NCBI GenBank assembly: GCA_002372735.1
Contig: DFIE01000097.1
Span: 1-11,151, forward strand
Source of the DNA: Clostridiales bacterium UBA3705
GTDB taxonomy: Bacteria; Bacillota_A; Clostridia; Oscillospirales; Oscillospiraceae
Direction of reading: 5' to 3'
Length of the DNA: 11,151 bases
Shown: piece by piece, positions 6,057 through 11,151 of the stretch
How the letters are laid out: each line of letters begins with the position of its first letter
How positions within the stretch are numbered: position 1 is the stretch's first letter
Notes under the pieces: model-generated
Seen by the model: only the letters and a program-made list of their open reading frames with translations
Told to the model about the DNA's origin: nothing
The model's database searches: none
Position numbers and translations under genes: made by a program

Positions 6057-6584
6057 ATGCTGAACCATATCGTTCTCATGGGCCGTCTTACCCGGGATCC
6101 GGAGCTGCGGCGCACTGCCAGCGGCACCGCTGTGGCATCCTTCAGCCTGGCTGTGGACCACGATTTCCCCAACAAGGAAACCGGTGAGCGCGGCGTGGAT
6201 TTCATCGACATCGTCGCCTGGCGCAACACTGCTGAGTTTGTCAGCAAGTACTTCGCCAAGGGCCGCATGGCGGTGGTCTCCGGCAGACTGCAGATCCGGC
6301 AGTGGAATGACAAGGACGGCAACAAGCGCCGTACCGCCGAGGTTGTGGCTGACAATGTCTATTTCGGCGACTCCCGCCGCGACGGCGACGGCAACAGCGC
6401 GAATGGCAGCAGCTACGGCAACTATGGCGGCAACAGCTACGGTGGCAACAACAGCTACGGTGGCAACAACGCCGGCTCCAGTTACCGCCCCTATGGCGGT
6501 GACAACTACGCAGCCCCCGCTGCCCCCGCCCCCGCATCCGACTTTGCGATGCTGGAGGACGACGACAGCCAGCTGCCCTTTTAA
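6057..6584 (+). CDS. ssb: Single-stranded DNA-binding protein
   Basis: This 175-aa SSB coats single-stranded DNA and recruits replication and repair enzymes through its C-terminal tip. The OB fold spans about residues 1-106 (MLNHIVLMGRLTRDPELRRT, FIDIVAWRNTAEFVSKYFAKGR, VSGRLQIRQWNDKDGNKRRTAEVVADNVYF). A flexible Gly/Asn/Ser/Tyr-rich linker covers about 108-150 and an Ala/Pro patch 151-160. The acidic tail DDDSQLPF ends the protein, as in canonical SSBs. AAGGAGG (6043-6049) overlaps the rpsF stop. Its position between rpsF and rpsR is the classic Firmicute arrangement. Confidence 0.97.
   Translation: MLNHIVLMGRLTRDPELRRTASGTAVASFSLAVDHDFPNKETGERGVDFIDIVAWRNTAEFVSKYFAKGRMAVVSGRLQIRQWNDKDGNKRRTAEVVADNVYFGDSRRDGDGNSANGSSYGNYGGNSYGGNNSYGGNNAGSSYRPYGGDNYAAPAAPAPASDFAMLEDDDSQLPF
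6433..6468 (+). repeat. Two tandem 18-bp units in the ssb linker
   Basis: Two identical 18-bp units (6433-6450 and 6451-6468) encode repeated SYGGNN in the disordered SSB linker, and a degenerate unit precedes them. This is a place where linker length could vary by slippage. Confidence 0.7.
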
Positions 6585-6626
6585 CTGAATTTTTTCACGA
6601 TACTGCAAAGAAGGAGGATACTCTTC

Positions 6627-6863
6627 ATGGCGAACGAGAACAGAGTGAGACCCCACAAGCGCAAGAAGGTTTGTATGTTCTGCGTGGACAAGGTCACCTG
6701 CATCGATTACAAGGACACCGCAAAGCTGAAGCGCTTCACTTCTGAGCGCGGCAAGATCCTGCCCCGCCGCACCACCGGCACCTGCGCTGCCCATCAGCGT
6801 CAGCTCACCGTGGCCATCAAGCGCGCCCGTCAGATCGCTTTGCTGCCCTACGTCGAGGACTGA
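6627..6863 (+). CDS. rpsR: 30S ribosomal protein S18 (cysteine-containing form)
   Basis: This 78-aa small-subunit protein partners S6. The family core is clear: [57 protein letters not shown]. Four cysteines are present (16, 19, 25, 53), with CxxC at 16-19, which matches the zinc-ribbon-like C+ form of S18. That is worth noting for zinc-responsive regulation, although no paralog is visible here. AAGGAGG (6611-6617) precedes the ATG. It is the last gene of the operon, with a terminator right after. Confidence 0.97.
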   Translation: MANENRVRPHKRKKVCMFCVDKVTCIDYKDTAKLKRFTSERGKILPRRTTGTCAAHQRQLTVAIKRARQIALLPYVED

Positions 6864-6876
6864 TTGCGAAAAGCTT

Positions 6877-6914
6877 CCCCGCTGCGAGAAATTCGCGGCG
6901 GGGATTTGCTTTTT
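6877..6914 (+). terminator. Intrinsic terminator of the rpsF-ssb-rpsR operon
   Basis: A long G/C stem (6877-6887 with 6893-6903, one G-T pair) has loop GAAAT and is followed by a T-rich tract TTTGCTTTTT. It begins 14 bases after the rpsR stop. This is a strong Rho-independent terminator. Confidence 0.9.
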
Positions 6915-6938
6915 CCGGCGAAGAAAAGAATTCCTGTA

Positions 6939-6967
6939 TTGACAAAATGAGACAAATTGCGTATGAT
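6939..6967 (+). promoter_or_regulatory. Promoter of the speA leader
   Basis: TTGACA (6939-6944), 17-base spacing and TATGAT (6962-6967) form a near-consensus sigma-A promoter. The predicted start is at about 6973-6976, giving a leader of about 330 nt before speA. Confidence 0.85.
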
Positions 6968-6973
6968 TAACCC

Positions 6974-7117
6974 ATGGAATATGTCTCCGGGAAGAGTCTT
7001 TCCATAGCAATACTTCGGACCACCCCATGGGGGGTCAAGGCCATACGGACAGCCGGGTCCACTGCCGATCGGCGGCTTGCCGCCTTATTGATTGAGTTAA
7101 AAGCTCAAATTTTATAA
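6974..7117 (+). CDS. Possible leader peptide, 47 aa, leaderless start
   Basis: An ATG lies six bases after the -10 box, at the expected transcription start, and opens a 47-codon frame ending TAA at 7115-7117. There is no room for a Shine-Dalgarno, so it could only be read as a leaderless message, which is rare in Firmicutes. The product has four Arg (CGG codons, two adjacent near the middle) and a Leu/Ala/Ile-rich C terminus (LAALLIELKAQIL). The stop falls in the 5' arm of a hairpin that competes with an antiterminator pairing, which is the position expected of an attenuation peptide. It may also be a chance ORF in a structured RNA. Confidence 0.3.
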   Translation: MEYVSGKSLSIAILRTTPWGVKAIRTAGSTADRRLAALLIELKAQIL

Positions 7118-7261
7118 GTTGGTTACTTTATAACCGGACAACTTGTGAAACGGTCAATAAGAGTAGTAAAAGTATTCAATGCTATTTAGACTCTGTATCT
7201 CCGAAGACGCCCCCGGGCGGCCGTATGGCCCCGGGGTATTCGGATCATACTATGACACAAG

Positions 7262-7290
7262 CAGGTTGCACACTGGCAGCCTGTTTTTTT
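7262..7290 (+). terminator. Attenuator terminator directly before speA
   Basis: The stem CAGGTTGC (7262-7269) with GCAGCCTG (7276-7283) includes one G-T pair and a 6-nt loop, and is followed by seven T (7284-7290). It ends 13 bases before the speA ATG and is separated from any upstream gene by its own promoter and leader. It must therefore be conditionally read through for speA to be expressed. Confidence 0.85.
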
Positions 7291-7303
7291 GTGGGGTGTT
7301 ATT

Positions 7304-8758
7304 ATGGATGAACGCTGTCTCGACCAAACCCGCGCGCCGATCTACGAGGCGCTGCAGACCTTCCGCCAGATGCGGGTGGTCCCCTTTGACGTGCCCGGCC
7401 ACAAGCACGGCCGGGGCAACCCGGAAATGACCGCCTTTTTGGGGGAAAAGTGCGTCACCATCGACGTCAACTCCATGAAGCCGCTGGACAATCTCTGCCA
7501 CCCGGTTTCTGTAATTAAAGAGGCTGAGGAGCTGGCGGCCGACGCCTTCGGCGCGGCCCACGCCTTTTTGATGGTGGGCGGCACCACCAGCTCTGTACAG
7601 ACCATGGTGCTTGCCACCTGCAAGCGGGGCGATAAGATTATTCTGCCCCGGAACGTGCATCGGTCGGTGATCAACGCTCTGGTGCTCTGCGGCGCGGTGC
7701 CGGTTTATGTCAACCCCGAGGTGGACGACCGACTGGGCATCTCCCTGGGGATGCGGCGGGACCAGGTATACAAGGCCATCCGGGAGCACCCCGACGCAGT
7801 GGCTGTGCTGGTGAACAATCCCACCTACTACGGCATCTGCTCGGATCTGAAGGCCATTGTGCGCATGGCCCATGACGCGGGGATGTACTGTCTGGCCGAC
7901 GAGGCCCACGGCACCCACTTCTACTTCGGCGCCGGGATGCCCACCTCCGCCATGGAGGCCGGGGCGGATATGGCCGCGGTATCCATGCACAAGTCCGGCG
8001 GCAGCCTGACCCAGTCCAGCTTTTTGCTCACCGGCCCCGGGATGAATCCGGGCCACGTGCGGCAGATTATCAACCTGACCCAGACCACCTCCGGCTCCTA
8101 TCTGCTGATGTCCAGTCTGGACATCTCCCGCCGGATGCTGGCCCTGCGCGGCAGAGAGATCTTTGCCAAGGTGGTGACCATGGCGGACTACGCCCGGGAG
8201 GAGATCAACGCCATCGGCGGGTATTACGCCTTTGGCAAGGAGCTGGTGAACGGAGACTCTATCTTTGACTTTGACCCCACCAAGCTCTCCATCCACACCC
8301 GGGACATCGGCCTGGCGGGCATCGAGGTCTACGACATCCTGCGGGACGAGTACGACATTCAGATCGAGTTTGGTGACATCGGCAACATTCTGGCGTACCT
8401 GTCCATCGGCGACCGGCCCCAGGAGCTGGAGCGGCTGGTGTCCGCCCTGGCGGAGATCCGCCGCCGCTACCAGCGGGACGGCTCCGGTCTGCTGGACACC
8501 GAATACCTGGACCCCGAGGTGGTGGCCACCCCCCAGGAGGCCTTCTACGCCCCGAAGAAATCTGTCCCTCTCAACGAGAGCGAGGGCTGCGTGTGCAGCG
8601 AGTTTGTGATGTGCTATCCCCCCGGCATCCCCATCCTGGCCCCCGGCGAGCGCATCACCCGGGACATCCTGGACTATATCCAGTTCGCCAAGGAAAAGGG
8701 CTGCTCCATGACCGGCCCGGAGGACCCGGATATTCTGAGATTGAACGTGCTGGCGTAA
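7304..8758 (+). CDS. speA: Orn/Lys/Arg decarboxylase, probably biosynthetic arginine decarboxylase
   Basis: This is a 484-aa PLP enzyme of the short fold-I Orn/Lys/Arg decarboxylase group, the type of Bacillus SpeA. It probably turns arginine into agmatine in the cytosol. Visible landmarks: the N-terminal DVPGHKHGRG (29-38), phosphate-binding GGTTSS (92-97), LADEAHGTH with Asp199 for the PLP ring nitrogen, and SMHKSGGSLTQ with Lys230 as the Schiff-base lysine. A C-terminal domain follows, with EGCVCSEFVMCYPPGIPILAPGE. The ATG at 7304 is chosen because upstream in-frame codons lie in the terminator; its ribosome binding site is a poor GGGGTG (7292-7297). Arginine preference is inferred from speE and speB downstream; lysine or ornithine cannot be excluded. 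Expression is probably set by the upstream attenuator. Confidence 0.92.
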   Translation: MDERCLDQTRAPIYEALQTFRQMRVVPFDVPGHKHGRGNPEMTAFLGEKCVTIDVNSMKPLDNLCHPVSVIKEAEELAADAFGAAHAFLMVGGTTSSVQTMVLATCKRGDKIILPRNVHRSVINALVLCGAVPVYVNPEVDDRLGISLGMRRDQVYKAIREHPDAVAVLVNNPTYYGICSDLKAIVRMAHDAGMYCLADEAHGTHFYFGAGMPTSAMEAGADMAAVSMHKSGGSLTQSSFLLTGPGMNPGHVRQIINLTQTTSGSYLLMSSLDISRRMLALRGREIFAKVVTMADYAREEINAIGGYYAFGKELVNGDSIFDFDPTKLSIHTRDIGLAGIEVYDILRDEYDIQIEFGDIGNILAYLSIGDRPQELERLVSALAEIRRRYQRDGSGLLDTEYLDPEVVATPQEAFYAPKKSVPLNESEGCVCSEFVMCYPPGIPILAPGERITRDILDYIQFAKEKGCSMTGPEDPDILRLNVLA

Positions 8759-8763
8759 CCGTA

Positions 8764-8905
8764 TGTAGGGACAAGCCGCGCTTGTCCGGTTTGCGCAGCA
8801 AACAATCGCCCGCAGGGCGATCCCCCGTAGCCGGTCGGTAATCGTTGTTTGCCTCCGGCAAACGCGTTCGTTCCGAACGCCGGACAAGCACGGCTTGTCC
8901 CTACA
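8764..8905 (+). repeat. Compound palindromic element, copy 1
   Basis: This 142-bp element starts five bases after the speA stop. Its ends (8764-8788 and 8881-8905) are 25-bp inverted repeats differing at one position, and each is itself a hairpin of type GGACAAGC-CGT-GCTTGTCC. Between them lie further hairpins with short loops: GTTTGC-GCA-GCAAAC, ATCGCCC-GCA-GGGCGAT, GTTTGCC-TCC-GGCAAAC and GCGTTCG-TTC-CGAACGC. The structure fits a REP/BIME-like non-autonomous element. A near-identical copy lies at 9586-9727. Confidence 0.85.
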
Positions 8906-8932
8906 CTCCATTTGCCAGGCGGTACAATATCG

Positions 8933-8956
8933 CGGACAAGCACGGCTTGTCCCTAC
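8933..8956 (-). repeat. Single repeat unit, reverse orientation
   Basis: This single unit reads GGACAAGC-ACG-GCTTGTCC followed by CTAC. It is 27 bases beyond compound copy 1, with a spacer ending CAATATCG that recurs before the unit at 9756. It belongs to a larger duplicated module (8764-8956 matching 9586-9779). Confidence 0.85.
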
Positions 8957-8995
8957 GGCAGGAAACGACGTTGATTGCAGAGAAAGGAACCACTG

Positions 8996-9472
8996 ATGGC
9001 TGTTCGTCCGGTGCGCAAGGCCAACCGCCTGGAATCCTATGATTACAGCATCCCAGGGTATTATTTTGTAACCTTCTGTACAGAGAACCATGTCTGTATT
9101 CTGGGCCGGATCACGCCCTGCGGCGAGCTTCAGCAGGGTGCGATGGTTTTGAACCAAACGGGAGAACTTGTCCGTCAGGCAATCCTGAACATTCCGAATT
9201 CTTATCCCGGCGTCCTTCTGGATAAGTTTGTCATCATGCCGAATCACGTTCATCTGATCCTGGCTTTACAGGATGGGAAATCCCCGCTGCCCTCTATCTC
9301 CAGAATCGTCCAGCAGACAAAGGGCGTCGTCACCAAACGCCTCGGAAAACAAATCTGGCAGATACACTTCCACGACCACATCATCCGCGGCGAAGCGGAT
9401 TATCGGGAGATTTGGGAATACATAGACAACAATCCTGCAAAATGGGCCTTGGATCGATATTATCAACCGTAA
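8996..9472 (+). CDS. REP-associated tyrosine transposase (RAYT, IS200-like Y1 HUH family)
   Basis: This 158-aa single-strand-specific HUH endonuclease/transposase acts on REP-like palindromes. The N-terminal YDYSIPGYYFVTFCTENH is typical of the family. The HUH motif is His84-Val-His86 in FVIMPNHVHLIL. The C-terminal WQIHFHDHIIRGEADYREIWEYIDNNPAKW contains the catalytic tyrosine candidate Tyr136. The length fits the group (about 150-180 aa) and all key residues are present, so the enzyme may be active. AAAGGA (8983-8988) supports the ATG at 8996. It is flanked by palindromic repeats on both sides and lies in the same orientation as the polyamine genes. Composition is more A/T-rich than speA and speE, in line with transfer. 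Confidence 0.9.
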   Translation: MAVRPVRKANRLESYDYSIPGYYFVTFCTENHVCILGRITPCGELQQGAMVLNQTGELVRQAILNIPNSYPGVLLDKFVIMPNHVHLILALQDGKSPLPSISRIVQQTKGVVTKRLGKQIWQIHFHDHIIRGEADYREIWEYIDNNPAKWALDRYYQP

Positions 9473-9476
9473 CGTA

Positions 9477-9502
9477 TGTAGAGGACAGACCTCGCTTGTC
9501 CG
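9477..9502 (+). repeat. Degenerate repeat unit after the RAYT gene
   Basis: This is a diverged forward unit (TGTAGAGGACAGAC...GCTTGTCCG) five bases after the RAYT stop. The flanking GTATGTAG matches the left edge of compound copy 1 after speA. Mutations break the palindrome. Confidence 0.6.
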
Positions 9503-9531
9503 CCGTCCTTGCGGCAGCCCCTGTAAAGGCG

Positions 9532-9556
9532 TGTAGGGACAAGCCGTGCTTGTCCG
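9532..9556 (+). repeat. Single repeat unit, forward orientation
   Basis: A perfect forward unit with hairpin GGACAAGC-CGT-GCTTGTCC. It is preceded by AAGGCG, as is the unit that opens compound copy 2, so these two are a local tandem repeat of about 54 bp. Confidence 0.85.
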
Positions 9557-9585
9557 CGTTCCCTGCGCCAGCCCTTGTTAAGGCG

Positions 9586-9727
9586 TGTAGGGACAAGCCG
9601 CGCTTGTCCGGTTTGCGCAGCAAACAATCGCCCGCAGGGCGATCCCCCCGCAGCCGGTCGGTAATTGTTGTTTGCCTCCGGCAAACGCGTTCGTTCCGAA
9701 CGCCGGACAAGCACGGCTTGTCCCTAC
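9586..9727 (+). repeat. Compound palindromic element, copy 2
   Basis: This is near-identical to 8764-8905, with a few substitutions and one extra C in the middle, and the same orientation and hairpin series. The terminal inverted units are 9586-9610 and 9704-9727. Low divergence suggests recent duplication or gene conversion. Confidence 0.85.
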
Positions 9728-9755
9728 GGCATCACTGCGAGGTGGTGCAATATCG

Positions 9756-9780
9756 CGGACAAGCACGGCTTGTCCCTACA
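9756..9780 (-). repeat. Single repeat unit next to the speE ribosome binding site
   Basis: A reverse-orientation unit with spacer CAATATCG in common with the unit at 8933. Its last base is nine bases before the GGGAGG (9789-9794) of speE, so the hairpin would form directly upstream of the speE ribosome binding site. Confidence 0.85.
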
Positions 9781-9801
9781 ATATGAATGGGAGGTTACTC
9801 C

Positions 9802-10656
9802 ATGGAACTCTGGTTCTCTGAATTTCACGCGCCGGATGTGAAGCACTCCATCCGGGTGAATAAACAGCTGTTTTCGCTGAAAAGCGACTACCAGCGCATC
9901 GATATCTTTGACACCCCGGAGTACGGCCGGGTGCTGGCCCTGGACGGCAACGTCCAGCTCACCGAACGGGATGAGTTTATCTACAACGAGATGATCACCC
10001 ACGTGCCCATGGCTGTCCACCAGGGCATCACCGACGTGCTGGTCATCGGCGCCGGCGACGGCGGCGTGGTGAAGGAGCTGGCTCGGTATGACCGGATCCG
10101 CCGGATCGACCTGGTGGAAATGGACCCCGAGGTCATTAAGGCCTGCAGAGCCTATCTGCCGGAAAACGCCTCCCGTCTGGACGACAGCCGGGTCCATATC
10201 TATTACGACAACGCCCTGCGGTTTATCCGCCGGCGCAGCGAGGAATATGACCTGATCATTGTGGACTCCACCGACCCCTTCGGCCCCTCTGAGGGCTACT
10301 TTACCCGGGAGTTCTACGGTATCTGCTACAACGCCCTGCGGCCCGACGGGATTATGGTAAACCAGCAGGGCAGCCCCTTCTACCAGCATGATGCAGAAGC
10401 TATGCAGCGCTCCCACCAGCGGATCGTCAACACCTTCCCCATCAGCCGGGTATATCAGGCCCATATTCCCACCTATGCCGCAGGCTACTGGACCTTTGGC
10501 TTTGCCAGCAAAAAATACCACCCGGTGAACGATCTGGACGCCGAGGGCTGGAAGAAGCTGAATCTGCAGACCAAGTATTACACCACCCGGCTCCATGTGG
10601 GCGCCTTTTGCCTGCCGGCATTTTTGGAGCGGATGCTGGAGGAGGTGGAGAAATGA
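9802..10656 (+). CDS. speE: Spermidine synthase (polyamine aminopropyltransferase)
   Basis: This 284-aa cytosolic enzyme moves an aminopropyl group from decarboxylated AdoMet to putrescine to give spermidine. The N-terminal beta domain (YQRIDIFDTPEYGRVLALDGNVQLTERDEFIYNEMITHVP) is followed by the Rossmann-like domain. This has GAGDGG (83-88), LVEMDPEV with the acidic nucleotide-ribose contact, and DSTDPFGPSEGYFT with catalytic Asp155 and Asp158. The length matches the family. The ATG at 9802 has GGGAGG seven bases upstream and the usual MELWF-E start; an upstream in-frame ATG at 9787 lies before that site. It overlaps speB by 4 bases. It has no evident promoter of its own, so it may depend on read-through of the repeat region from speA. 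Confidence 0.96.
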   Translation: MELWFSEFHAPDVKHSIRVNKQLFSLKSDYQRIDIFDTPEYGRVLALDGNVQLTERDEFIYNEMITHVPMAVHQGITDVLVIGAGDGGVVKELARYDRIRRIDLVEMDPEVIKACRAYLPENASRLDDSRVHIYYDNALRFIRRRSEEYDLIIVDSTDPFGPSEGYFTREFYGICYNALRPDGIMVNQQGSPFYQHDAEAMQRSHQRIVNTFPISRVYQAHIPTYAAGYWTFGFASKKYHPVNDLDAEGWKKLNLQTKYYTTRLHVGAFCLPAFLERMLEEVEK

Positions 10657-11151
10657 GGCCCAACATAGAGACCTTTATCGGCTGCGACGCCCCCTTTGAG
10701 ACGGCGCGGATCGTCCTCTTCGGCGCCCCCTTTGACTCCACCACCAGCTTCCGGCCCGGGGCCCGGTTCGGCCCGGCGGCCATGCGCCACGAGAGCTTCG
10801 GCATTGAGACCTGGAGCCCCTACCAGCGCAAGGAGCTGACTGACTACCCGGTGTTTGACGCCGGAGACCTGGAGCTCTGCTTCGGCTCCGCCGAATCCGC
10901 CCTGGCGGACATTGAATCCCGGGCCCGGGAGATCCTGGAGGCCGGCAAGCTGCCCCTGCTGCTGGGCGGCGAGCACCTGGTCACCCTGGGGTCCGTGCGG
11001 GCCGTGGCCGAAAAATACCCCAACCTGCACGTCCTCCACTTTGACGCCCATGCGGACCTGCGGGACGACTACCTGGGGGCGAAGCTCAGCCACGCCTGCG
11101 TGATGCGCCGCTGCCACGATATTTTAGGCGACGGGCGCATCCACCAGTTCT
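10653..11151 (+). CDS. speB: Agmatinase (arginase/ureohydrolase family), 3' end outside the window
   Basis: The first 166 codons of a ureohydrolase are present, out of about 285 in the family. Agmatinase turns agmatine into putrescine and urea, linking speA and speE. Visible manganese-site motifs are GGEH with His108 and HFDAHADLRDDYLG with Asp131, His133 and Asp135. The N-terminal VLFGAPFDSTTSFRPGARFGPAAMR is also family-typical. A truncated SHACVMRR region follows. The remaining metal ligands (SxDxDxxDP) lie beyond the window end. It starts in an ATGA overlap with the speE stop, with GGAGG upstream, so the two are translationally coupled. Agmatinase is preferred over arginase or formiminoglutamase because of the polyamine neighbours. 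Confidence 0.92.
   Translation, partial: MRPNIETFIGCDAPFETARIVLFGAPFDSTTSFRPGARFGPAAMRHESFGIETWSPYQRKELTDYPVFDAGDLELCFGSAESALADIESRAREILEAGKLPLLLGGEHLVTLGSVRAVAEKYPNLHVLHFDAHADLRDDYLGAKLSHACVMRRCHDILGDGRIHQF

Larger units (their letters stand above)
6974..7303 (+). promoter_or_regulatory. Long structured leader with attenuator upstream of speA
   Basis: This 330-nt untranslated stretch is rich in hairpins. A GGACC...GGTC-type hairpin lies near 7017-7038. GGCGG-CTTG-CCGCC lies near 7071-7084. TTGAG/CTCAA pairs 7092-7096 with 7104-7108. A two-part stem pairs 7116-7125 with 7131-7135 and 7140-7144. AGAGT/ACTCT pairs 7160-7164 with 7190-7194. A long nested stem covers 7195-7250. A terminator (7262-7290) closes it just before the speA start. 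Segment 7131-7147 can pair either within the 7116-7144 hairpin or with 7256-7268, which includes the terminator 5' arm, so the two states exclude each other. I find no T-box sequence, and no ykkC, lysine, SAM, TPP or cobalamin riboswitch core. All folding was by hand. Confidence 0.6.
8764..9780 (+). mobile_element. RAYT transposase with flanking REP-like repeats (about 1 kb)
   Basis: The whole gap between speA and speE is filled by one RAYT gene, two copies of a module of about 193 bp and three single or terminal repeat units. Repeats left of the gene form one module; on the right, two forward units precede the second module. There are no IS-type target-site duplications, which is normal for REP/RAYT systems. 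Boundaries are set by the first and last recognisable repeat. Confidence 0.75.

Noticed and set aside
6974..7303. Known riboswitch or T-box before speA
   Set aside because: I found no T-box AGGGTGGNACCGCG, no ykkC guanidine core, and no lysine, SAM, TPP or cobalamin signature by eye. A covariance search could still find a known class.
8923..8928. TACAAT as a -10 box for the RAYT gene
   Set aside because: There is no -35 at suitable spacing, and the matching position in the second module reads GCAAT, so it is not kept.
7250..9253. 667-aa open frame on the minus strand across speA and the repeats
   Set aside because: It is antisense to speA and the RAYT gene, both with clear catalytic motifs. 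Its product is low-complexity (Gly, His, Val, Gln rich) as expected from the complement of GC-rich codons.
8764..9780. Possible CRISPR array because of recurring 25-bp palindromic units
   Set aside because: Unit orientation alternates, spacing is irregular and the spacers are themselves repeated. There are no cas genes and the gene present is a RAYT.
9381..9786. ORFs on both strands through the repeat region
   Set aside because: They only translate the palindromic units (recurrent DKPCLSG/QARLVP-type peptides) and have no start signals. They are products of the repeats.

Overview
The window reads as chromosome from a GC-rich gut Firmicute of class Clostridia, most likely the Oscillospiraceae/Ruminococcaceae side. 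The reasons are strong AAGGAGG ribosome binding sites, the rpsF-ssb-rpsR operon, a cysteine-bearing S18, an arginine decarboxylase-spermidine synthase-agmatinase set, and a cytosolic BMP-domain protein paired with a metallophosphoesterase. The assignment is inference from gene content only. Every supported gene lies on the + strand; the long minus-strand frames are shadows of GC-rich codon usage.

Layout. Positions 1-425 hold the end of an MgtE-type Mg2+ channel/transporter. Positions 486-1139 encode a HAD phosphatase. Positions 1221-3847 encode a two-gene unit with a 4-base overlap: a cytosolic ParB-like plus BMP/PnrA-like fusion protein and an unusual metallophosphoesterase. Positions 3881-5630 form a visibly more A/T-rich island of about 1.75 kb, bracketed by a 20-bp direct repeat (19/20 identical). 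It carries an apparently compact operon of unknown function: a 72-aa Cys-motif protein, a 367-aa four-helix membrane protein, a 41-aa small membrane protein and perhaps a 43-aa ORF. Positions 5637-6914 hold the rpsF-ssb-rpsR operon with a clear promoter, a structured leader and a strong terminator.

Positions 6939-11151 hold a polyamine locus. It opens with a near-consensus promoter followed by a leader of about 330 nt that ends in an intrinsic terminator immediately before speA. Hand folding shows an alternative pairing that excludes this terminator. A 47-codon ORF begins at the predicted transcription start and stops exactly inside the competing hairpin, so a translation-coupled attenuator is plausible. 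The genes are an Orn/Lys/Arg decarboxylase (speA-like), spermidine synthase (speE) and agmatinase (speB, cut by the window end). They fit the route arginine to agmatine to putrescine to spermidine. No AdoMet decarboxylase gene (speD) is in the window.

Between speA and speE lies about 1 kb of repeat-rich DNA (8764-9780). It contains a REP-associated tyrosine transposase (RAYT) gene flanked by two near-identical copies of a compound palindromic element of about 193 bp, plus single repeat units. The element looks like a REP/BIME-type system that has settled inside the polyamine gene cluster, ending nine bases before the speE Shine-Dalgarno sequence.
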